Below the pieces are notes generated by a model. The model saw only the letters and a list, made by a program, of their open reading frames with translations. It was not told the origin of the DNA and ran no database searches. The translations under genes and the position numbers were made by a program. Below, piece by piece: positions 1 through 4,475 of a stretch of DNA of 10,464 nucleotides. Position 1 is the first letter of the stretch. Each line of letters begins with the position of its first letter. Source of the stretch: JASJBU01 sp039714735 (GTDB lineage Bacteria > Pseudomonadota > Gammaproteobacteria > Chromatiales > Chromatiaceae); the NCBI GenBank assembly GCA_039714735.1, contig JBDLIT010000145.1, positions 1 to 10,464 on the forward strand, read 5' to 3'.

Positions 1-25
1 GTTTTGATGCCAAAACCCGAGGCAG

Positions 26-98
26 GAGCCCAGTGCGTTAGTAGCGCACGCTGGGATCTGTACGGGGGGTGCCGGGCAACCGGTATCCCTACCGTGAC
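26..98 (+). ncRNA. Group II intron 3' end (domains V and VI)
   Basis: Domain V reads 26-58. It starts GAGCC with the catalytic AGC triad at 27-29. The lower stem 29-33 pairs with 51-55, there is a CG dinucleotide bulge at 49-50, the upper stem 34-38 pairs with 44-48, and the loop is TAGTA instead of the usual GNRA. Domain VI is 62-95: 66-75 pairs with 80-89 around a GCAA loop, and 62-65 pairs with 92-95, leaving A91 bulged. A91 is eight bases from a terminal AC at 97-98, the expected spacing of branch point to 3' splice site and the expected AY ending. These are hallmarks of a self-splicing, retromobile intron on the plus strand. Its reverse transcriptase gene and the rest of the intron would lie to the left of the window. 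The intron class cannot be assigned from this piece. Confidence 0.85.
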
Positions 99-100
99 CC

Positions 101-208
101 TTACTTAAGCTTTTTCGGATGACCATTTTTCTTGATCTCCTCCCTGGCTATCTGCCGTGGCTTCGTCAATAGCGGAAAGGGTTTGGGCCTTCGTTTGACA
201 GCCCTTGG
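101..208 (-). pseudogene. IS4-family transposase relic, C-terminal end
   Basis: The minus strand from 208 to the TAA at 103-101 reads 35 codons rich in basic residues, including RRPKPFPLLTKPR and ending NGHPKKLK. I recognise this as the C-terminal tail of a group of IS4-family (DDE) transposases. An in-frame TAG at 211-209 closes the frame immediately upstream, so this is not an active gene. The matching upstream part of the same protein is at 321-413 on the same strand, separated by a repeat block. The stop codon lies three bases from the 3' end of the group II intron. The family call is from memory of the family sequence, not from a search. Confidence 0.72.
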
Positions 209-210
209 CT

Positions 211-230
211 AATCAATTGGAATCAATTGG
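211..230. repeat. Tandem 10-bp repeat AATCAATTGG x2
   Basis: Two exact, adjacent copies of AATCAATTGG. They lie between the transposase C-terminal relic and the GGGGACAGACCACG block, and may mark a duplication formed when that block arrived. Confidence 0.8.
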
Positions 231-320
231 GGACAGACCACGATTTAGGTGGATTCCGTGCGTAAAACGTGGTCTGTCCCCTAATACTCTTTAAAACGTG
301 GTCTGTCCCCTAATACTCTT
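229..320. repeat. Repeat block built on GGGGACAGACCACG
   Basis: A perfect 29-bp unit beginning TAAAACGTGGTCTGTCCCCT occurs twice head to tail, at 263-291 and 292-320. The inverse of its core, GGGGACAGACCACG, is at 229-242, opposing CGTGGTCTGTCCCC at 268-281 and 297-310. The result is a potential hairpin with a 25-base or 54-base loop. From general knowledge, GGGGACAGACCACG-type sequences are dispersed in gammaproteobacterial genomes near Y1 (REP-associated, IS200-like) transposase genes, and no such transposase is present here. The block interrupts an IS4 transposase relic, so it behaves as a non-autonomous insertion or its remains. The repeats are directly visible; the assignment to Y1-type elements is inference. 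Confidence 0.75.
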
Positions 321-413
321 CATGCCAGCGGTCTTTATACAATACCTTCAGGTCAGGTTTGGAGGTTTGCTTCGGACAAAGTAGCGTCGTTATCAAAATC
401 TTGCCACTGGCCT
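321..413 (-). pseudogene. IS4-family transposase relic, internal part
   Basis: Reading the minus strand leftward from about 413 gives an open stretch containing GKILITTLLCPKQ, then KPDLKVLYKDRWH, ending in a stop within the adjacent repeat block. The LTTLLDPK-type strand followed by a YxxRWxxE-type helix is typical of the catalytic core of IS4 transposases, where the glutamate after RWH belongs to the DDE triad. Here the frame runs into repeat sequence directly after RWH, so the catalytic glutamate region is lost. The remainder of the C-terminus reappears at 208-101 in another frame. The right boundary is uncertain: the relic butts against the 3' end of the short-chain dehydrogenase gene, with no recognisable IS end between them. 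Confidence 0.68.
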
Positions 414-1247
414 TCAGCTGTCAGCCATATCCAGATGAGGTATAGGTTTTCGATCATGTGTTAGGGCTCGGCGGATAAGAAAACCAAACAGAGACACCGG
501 CCATGTACGAGGAATAAAGCGATTCTCCCAGGCATATATTTTATTTAACAAGCCCGGTACCACTGTAGCCTTGTTACCTAATGCGCTTAAGCCAGCACGA
601 GCCGCACGACTTGTCTTCATACTGAACATTGGAATCTTTTTGAAGTTGATCGGCATATTTGCCGGCATCTCTGTCGCCGTCAGACCCGGTGACAACACAG
701 ACACATCCACACCATATTTGCCGAGCTCGACATTTAGCGCTTCCCCCAGACCTAAAATATAGGCTTTGGTTGCCGCATAGTTAGCAACATATGGAATACC
801 CTGGTAACCGAATAAACTTGAAACAAAAAGCATTCCCCCACGGCCGCGTTTTTTCAGTCGAGGCCCGAACATATTCGCAATTTGCATTGGCGTAACCGTG
901 TTTAACTGAACCAGCGCGGTATTTTCATTCACATCACCATCGACAAATTCACCGACCATCTCAGCACCGGCATTAGGAATGACCAGGCCGATATCCAGTT
1001 TACAAGTAATTTCTTCGATCTTTTTGGCGGCGTTTTTCTGGTAGAAATCTGCCTGCAGTGCCAATACCTCAACGTTATATTTAGCCATCAGTTTTTCTTT
1101 CAGCGAATCCAGCAAGTTCTGCCTACGGGCAACGATAACAACGTTTAAGCCTTTCGCCGCCAGCTGCGTGGCCATCTCTTGTCCTATACCACTTGATGCG
1201 CCAGTGACTAGCGCCCAGGGTCCGTATTTTTCTGCAAAGTTATTCAT
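414..1247 (-). CDS. Short-chain dehydrogenase/reductase (SDR)
   Basis: A 277-residue NAD(P)-dependent oxidoreductase of the classical SDR type, cytoplasmic, substrate unknown. The cofactor motif TGASSGIG is at residues 15-22. A pair of arginines at 41-42 after the second strand suggests NADP preference. PNAG is at 91-94 where NNAG is usual. The catalytic tetrad reads N116, S144, Y157 and K161 (YAATK). I chose ATG at 1247-1245 because an AAAGGA ribosome site sits seven bases upstream. An in-frame start at 1301 would add 18 residues that overlap the promoter, so I reject it. The gene is divergent from a LysR-type regulator 153 bp away, the usual arrangement of a regulator with its target. Its 3' end abuts an IS4 relic and I see no terminator. 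Confidence 0.93.
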   Translation of the reverse strand: MNNFAEKYGPWALVTGASSGIGQEMATQLAAKGLNVVIVARRQNLLDSLKEKLMAKYNVEVLALQADFYQKNAAKKIEEITCKLDIGLVIPNAGAEMVGEFVDGDVNENTALVQLNTVTPMQIANMFGPRLKKRGRGGMLFVSSLFGYQGIPYVANYAATKAYILGLGEALNVELGKYGVDVSVLSPGLTATEMPANMPINFKKIPMFSMKTSRAARAGLSALGNKATVVPGLLNKIYAWENRFIPRTWPVSLFGFLIRRALTHDRKPIPHLDMADS

Positions 1248-1303
1248 GGTGTTTTCCTTTAGCAATTTGTTAAATAAATCTAATGACCTTTTGTATGACA
1301 TCT

Positions 1304-1332
1304 ACTATAGATTTAACACACATGGTTTACAA
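1304..1332 (-). promoter_or_regulatory. Promoter of the SDR gene
   Basis: On the minus strand, TTGTAA (1332-1327) and TATAGT (1309-1304) are separated by exactly 17 bp, a good sigma-70 arrangement. The predicted transcript starts roughly 50 bases before the SDR ATG. The -10 hexamer lies inside an ATCTA-CTA-TAGAT dyad at 1300-1312, which could be a second regulator contact. Confidence 0.6.
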
Positions 1333-1355
1333 TTCAGCTAATAAAGATAAAACAA

Positions 1356-1370
1356 TTCTCAAAATGAGAA
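1356..1370. promoter_or_regulatory. Candidate LysR-type operator dyad
   Basis: TTCTCA-AAA-TGAGAA is a perfect 6-bp inverted repeat around three A residues. It contains the T-N11-A pattern expected of a LysR-family binding site. It sits 30 bp upstream of the regulator start and just upstream of the -35 of the divergent SDR promoter. That position suits both autoregulation and activation of the SDR gene. Binding by the neighbouring regulator is inference. Confidence 0.6.
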
Positions 1371-1400
1371 CAATAAAGACGATTTTCAGGAGTTCTATAA

Positions 1401-2303
1401 ATGGAAGATTTAAAACGTATGGCAATATTCAGCGCAGTGGTAGATGCGAAAAGCTTCTCGGAAGCGGCCAGGCGTCTGGGTATAGCCAAGTCAGCTATCA
1501 GTAAACACGTAAGCCTGTTGGAGCAGCATCTTGGCGTACGCCTGCTCAACAGAACAACACGCCGGCTTAGTCTGACCGAAGCCGGTGAAAAGTTTTATCA
1601 AAGCTGCGCCCGCATCGTAAACGAGGCAAATGAAGCAACACGTGAAGCACGGCGATTGCAGGAACAGGCTGTAGGCACTTTAAAACTGTCATCCACCATC
1701 GCCTTTGGCAGCAAACACCTGGCACCTGTAATAAGTCAGTTTCACGAGAAACATCCTGAACTCAAAATTGATTTGCTGTTAGACGATTATGTCATCAACA
1801 TTATTGAAGAAGGTATAGACCTGTCTATCCGGATCGGCTGGTTACCAGAATCTAACCTGGTGGCACGCAAATTATTCATGTCTCCTCGAATTGTCGTTGC
1901 TACGCCAGAGTATCTGAAAAAACATGGTAGACCACAGACGCCAACAGAACTGGTTAATCACAACTGGATAGTTGTCACCCTGCTTCCTTCACCACAACGA
2001 TGCACGTTTAAACGTAACGGCCAACAACAAACGGTACATGTTATGAGCACAACACGTACCAATAGCATCGGTGCCTCACTTGCTTTAGTTAAAAATGGTG
2101 ATGGTATTACCGCTGTGTCATCTTATTTAATTGAAGAGGATATAAAGGCAGGACGTCTGGTGCCACTGCTAACCAAGTATGAAACAGATGAGGTCGGGAT
2201 TTTTGCAGTTTACCCAGACCGTCACCACGTACCTGCCAAAGTACGCTTGTTTATAGATGCACTAAATGACTACTGCGATGAGTTGACAGGTTATATGCGA
2301 TAG
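1401..2303 (+). CDS. LysR-family transcriptional regulator
   Basis: A 300-residue LysR-type regulator of ordinary length. The N-terminal winged helix-turn-helix covers about residues 1-60 and includes SFSEAARRLGIAKSAISKHV at 18-37, followed by NRTTRRLSLTEAG. A linker helix then leads to a periplasmic-binding-protein-like effector domain (about 90-295). The sequence style (VGTLKLSSTIAFG, LDLSIRIGWLPES, LVARKL) resembles the CrgA/AaeR-like subgroup. The ATG follows an AGGAG ribosome site by nine bases. It is transcribed away from the SDR gene, which is its likely target. The effector is unknown. No terminator is seen downstream; palindromic debris follows directly. Confidence 0.93.
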   Translation: MEDLKRMAIFSAVVDAKSFSEAARRLGIAKSAISKHVSLLEQHLGVRLLNRTTRRLSLTEAGEKFYQSCARIVNEANEATREARRLQEQAVGTLKLSSTIAFGSKHLAPVISQFHEKHPELKIDLLLDDYVINIIEEGIDLSIRIGWLPESNLVARKLFMSPRIVVATPEYLKKHGRPQTPTELVNHNWIVVTLLPSPQRCTFKRNGQQQTVHVMSTTRTNSIGASLALVKNGDGITAVSSYLIEEDIKAGRLVPLLTKYETDEVGIFAVYPDRHHVPAKVRLFIDALNDYCDELTGYMR

Positions 2304-2686
2304 GAAATAAGGGGACGTTACCCAATACCATTAACTTAGAGCCATACTCTCTATTTAAGCACGTAGGGTGCGGTGACAAAGGAACCGCATCAGCCGTGAT
2401 AGACACGGTTTGCACCTCATTCCCGTAGCCTGGGTGCAACCCGGGGGGCCAGTGCGCCTCTCTCCCGAGTTACGCTGTGCTTCACCCAGGCTACGCATGC
2501 TGCCCTCTCCCTGGCTGGGGTTGATTACTCTCTCATTATCCTCGAAAATCAATGGGGTCACCCATTAGCCCGCCCCGGTCAATAGCCCAAAATAATCCCT
2601 GCTGAAAGCAGCATAAAATACACTTTATCCATCGTTGTATACGAACATCGCACCCGTTATGTCTACGTCTTTGGCATCGGAGGTAA
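2304..2686. other. Noncoding stretch rich in short palindromes
   Basis: No gene is readable here; the short open frames show no codon pattern or family resemblance. The stretch opens with GGGGACGTTACCC (2311-2323) and includes a TGCGGT/ACCGCA hairpin, a 72-bp inverted-repeat element and an AATGGG-GTCA-CCCATT hairpin (2551-2566). GGGGACGTTACCC and GGGGTCACCC have the same flavour as the GGGGACAGACC repeats at the left end, which suggests accumulated non-autonomous element remnants. Confidence 0.5.
2424..2495. repeat. 72-bp inverted-repeat element (MITE-like)
   Basis: CGTAGCCTGGGTG (2424-2436) is the exact reverse complement of CACCCAGGCTACG (2483-2495), giving 13-bp perfect terminal arms. The inner flanks AACCCGGG and CCCGAGTT also partly pair. 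GTAGCCTGGGTG-type palindromes are a common dispersed repeat in gammaproteobacteria. Copy number in this genome cannot be judged from one window. Confidence 0.65.
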
Positions 2687-2785
2687 AATGCTCCGTACCA
2701 GTCGCGCCTGCTGCGCAATGATCCGCTTGAGCAGGAGATGCTTGATTGGCTGGACTCTGCCGCTGACCAGGATGATTGGAAGTGA
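2687..2785 (+). pseudogene. Antitoxin C-terminal remnant of a MazEF-type pair
   Basis: The frame after a TAA at 2684-2686 reads 32 codons, including QSRLLRNDPLEQEMLDWLDS and ending DDWK before TGA at 2783-2785. The acidic, Trp-rich tail resembles the C-terminal ends of the small antitoxins that precede this kind of MazF/PemK toxin. The stop overlaps the toxin GTG (GTGA), the usual coupling in such operons. There is no ATG early enough for a normal antitoxin of about 70-80 residues; the only in-frame ATG would leave 15 residues. The DNA-binding N-terminus is not visible in any frame upstream, so the gene looks truncated. The family assignment rests mainly on position and tail character. Confidence 0.55.
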
Positions 2786-3105
2786 GACGAGGCGATTTGG
2801 TAACCGTCGCACTACAGGGCAGTTTTGGTAAGTCGAGGCCAGCGTTAAGTATTCAGTCTGATTTGTACGATGAGCATCCCTCTATGACGGTATTGCCGGT
2901 GACAAGCGAGTTGCGGGAAACACCGTTGTTTCGCATTACGCTTGAACCTAACACGGATAATGGACTGCACAAGTCTTCACAAATCATGGTAGACAAGGCG
3001 CAGACGATTTCCCGCGAAAAAATAGGGCAAGTGATAGGTCGATTAAATGATGATGATCTGGTCGCCGTAAATCGTGCCTTGGTGGTGTTTCTGGGCTTTG
3101 CCTGA
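2782..3105 (+). CDS. mazF: MazF/PemK-family toxin (mRNA endoribonuclease)
   Basis: A 107-residue protein, full length for the MazF/PemK fold. Such toxins cut mRNA at short motifs unless held by an antitoxin. The sequence opens RRGDLVTVALQG, then GKSRPALSIQSD (usually GKPRPAL; the first proline is serine here), VLPVTSEL, MVDKAQTISREKIG, and the terminal LxxVNRALxxFLGFA helix. R19 and T41/S42 sit where the catalytic Arg and Thr/Ser lie in the family. I chose GTG at 2782 because it overlaps the upstream antitoxin stop as GTGA and gives the usual MRRGDLV start; a TTG at 2776 would add two residues. The reading frame is intact although its antitoxin appears truncated, so it may be silent, inactive or neutralised from elsewhere. 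Confidence 0.88.
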   Translation: MRRGDLVTVALQGSFGKSRPALSIQSDLYDEHPSMTVLPVTSELRETPLFRITLEPNTDNGLHKSSQIMVDKAQTISREKIGQVIGRLNDDDLVAVNRALVVFLGFA

Positions 3106-3483
3106 TTTGCGGCAGGTTTCGATTCATATGATGCCATCGCGGGATTCAAGAATTGTAAAGCGCTTACTTCTATAAAAGAACGCAACATATTGATATATAA
3201 TTAAATATAGAGTTTTTTCGAGGTTGCATGTAACCGGGCGATAAGGCTGCATCCCCTTGGGGACGCTATCTTTTCATAGCCCGAGTGAAGAGGGGCTGTT
3301 CCACTTCCTCAATTTTGGTTGAATCCTTCTTCTTATCCGCCCCATCACGCTAAATTTCACCCTGTAGCTCGCTATGATGCCTATTCAGAGTCGAACTTCG
3401 TAACGGGCGGAAATTCCATCAAAAAGCTATCTGTGAGTCGGGCAAACTTGTTTGATGGAATTTTTCGTGGCAGAGTCGTTGCC
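3106..3483. other. Intergenic leader between toxin and LolA-like gene
   Basis: No gene is supported here. An AT-rich patch (about 3188-3215) could hold a promoter, but no well-spaced -35/-10 pair stands out. The frame of the downstream gene stays open back to a TTG at 3319, yet the residues there have no family character and no ribosome site, so I treat this as leader sequence. It contains CCCCTTGGGG and a strong 13-bp inverted repeat listed separately. Confidence 0.5.
3411..3463 (+). promoter_or_regulatory. 13-bp inverted repeat in the exporter operon leader
   Basis: AAATTCCATCAAA (3411-3423) is matched exactly by TTTGATGGAATTT (3451-3463) across 27 bases, 20 bases before the chosen start of the LolA-like gene. 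It is followed by a short T run, but the stem is AT-rich, so it is a poor terminator. It could be an RNA hairpin over the leader or a two-site operator. The alternative start codons GTG 3433 and TTG 3448 both fall in the loop. Confidence 0.55.
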
Positions 3484-4443
3484 ATGCCACTGATGATTAA
3501 TATTCATATCACCATTCTCCTGCTGTTGGGGCTGACAGGCATCAGCCAGGCGCGGGAGGATCTGACCTACCCTGAGGGTCCATTAACCGCTGAGCAGGTT
3601 GTTCGGCAGGTCTATATAGGGGCGCGTGGCGGCTTGGTGAGTAATGCCGTTAGCCAGCGCAATAAAGGTGCTGTTGCATTGGTTATTAACCGGGCGCCAC
3701 TGGAAAAACGCGTGCCGGGCCGGATGCCTACGATCAGCACCTTTGAGACCTACGTGAATAACCGTCCAACGGACTCGGCCATCAAATCCAAGCAGATGGC
3801 GATACTGACATCCGGCAAAACCAAGGGCACTGGGGTTTTGCTGACCAATTACATCGATCAGGAGAGAGGGGCGACGATTTCGATGTGGCTCCCAGCGTTA
3901 CGCAAGATTCGGCGCATTAATGAGCCGTCTCATGAGGATGTCTGGTTCGGCACCACTCTGACTTATGGAGAGTTGGTGCTGCGTAAAACGGAAGATGAGA
4001 TCCACGAACTGCTGGGGGAAGGAGTATTTGAGCACTGTCTCGGGGTGATGGAACTCGAAACCTGGGAGAAGAATCGTTACACCAAGAAATTGCCGGGCCA
4101 ACAGTGCGGGCACAAAGGGAAACCGATCTATCGCCTAAAGAGCACCACCAAATTCAAGAACTGGTGGTATGACTACCATATCAGTGATATCGACAAGGAG
4201 TCGTTTTCGCTCTATCGGTCAGTCTATTTCAAGGCTGGCGAGAAAATCAAAACGGTAGATGTCGACTGGCAGTCGCTGGATCAACCTGATCCACGCATAT
4301 CCTACCCACGTTATATCTATGCTTTAATGCACGACAGTGGCAAAGACAGTATGGTCTATGTGCCGCGCAGCACCATACAGTTGAATGTAGACCTGCCCGA
4401 TAGCTTCTGGTCCGAGGAAACCATGAAAAGGCGAACTCGATGA
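3484..4443 (+). CDS. Exported LolA-like outer-membrane lipoprotein-sorting protein
   Basis: A 319-residue secreted protein. Residues 1-23 form a hydrophobic signal peptide ending SQA/RED, without a lipobox cysteine. The mature part resembles the LolA-like family annotated as outer membrane lipoprotein-sorting protein: AEQVVRQVY near the start, an IKSKQMAILTSGKTKGTGVLL strand pattern, and WLPALRKIRRINEPS in the middle. These proteins have a half-open beta barrel that carries lipid-like cargo through the periplasm and are commonly encoded beside MMPL/RND exporters, as here. The start is uncertain. ATG 3484 has a weak GAG ribosome site eight bases upstream but a signal peptide without basic residues. 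GTG 3433 would add 17 residues with arginines and no clear ribosome site. The exporter gene begins 32 bp downstream, probably in one operon. Confidence 0.8.
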   Translation: MPLMINIHITILLLLGLTGISQAREDLTYPEGPLTAEQVVRQVYIGARGGLVSNAVSQRNKGAVALVINRAPLEKRVPGRMPTISTFETYVNNRPTDSAIKSKQMAILTSGKTKGTGVLLTNYIDQERGATISMWLPALRKIRRINEPSHEDVWFGTTLTYGELVLRKTEDEIHELLGEGVFEHCLGVMELETWEKNRYTKKLPGQQCGHKGKPIYRLKSTTKFKNWWYDYHISDIDKESFSLYRSVYFKAGEKIKTVDVDWQSLDQPDPRISYPRYIYALMHDSGKDSMVYVPRSTIQLNVDLPDSFWSEETMKRRTR

Positions 4444-4463
4444 ACAGACTGGTATTTTTCTGA
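4440..4463 (+). other. Seven-codon open frame between the exporter-operon genes
   Basis: An ATG at 4440 overlaps the LolA-like stop as ATGA and reads MNRLVFF before a TGA at 4461-4463, 12 bases ahead of the exporter start. It may act as a translational coupler that carries ribosomes to the weakly preceded exporter ATG. It could also be the leftover start of a lost gene. It is too short to be called a gene. Confidence 0.3.
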
Positions 4464-4475
4464 AACAGCAGTTCG

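Noticed and set aside
263..320. CRISPR array
   Set aside because: Only two units, directly abutting with no spacers, and an inverted copy nearby; this fits a mobile-element repeat.
1248..1301. Extended start of the SDR protein at 1301
   Set aside because: The internal ATG at 1247 has a good ribosome site and begins the normal SDR N-terminus; the extension overlaps the mapped promoter region.
2536..2718. Minus-strand 60-residue open frame
   Set aside because: Composition is Arg/Cys-rich without family character, and it runs through palindromic and antitoxin-remnant sequence.
3319..3483. N-terminal extension of the LolA-like protein from a TTG start
   Set aside because: It would place 55 polar residues before the signal peptide, has no ribosome site, and contains the 13-bp inverted repeat.
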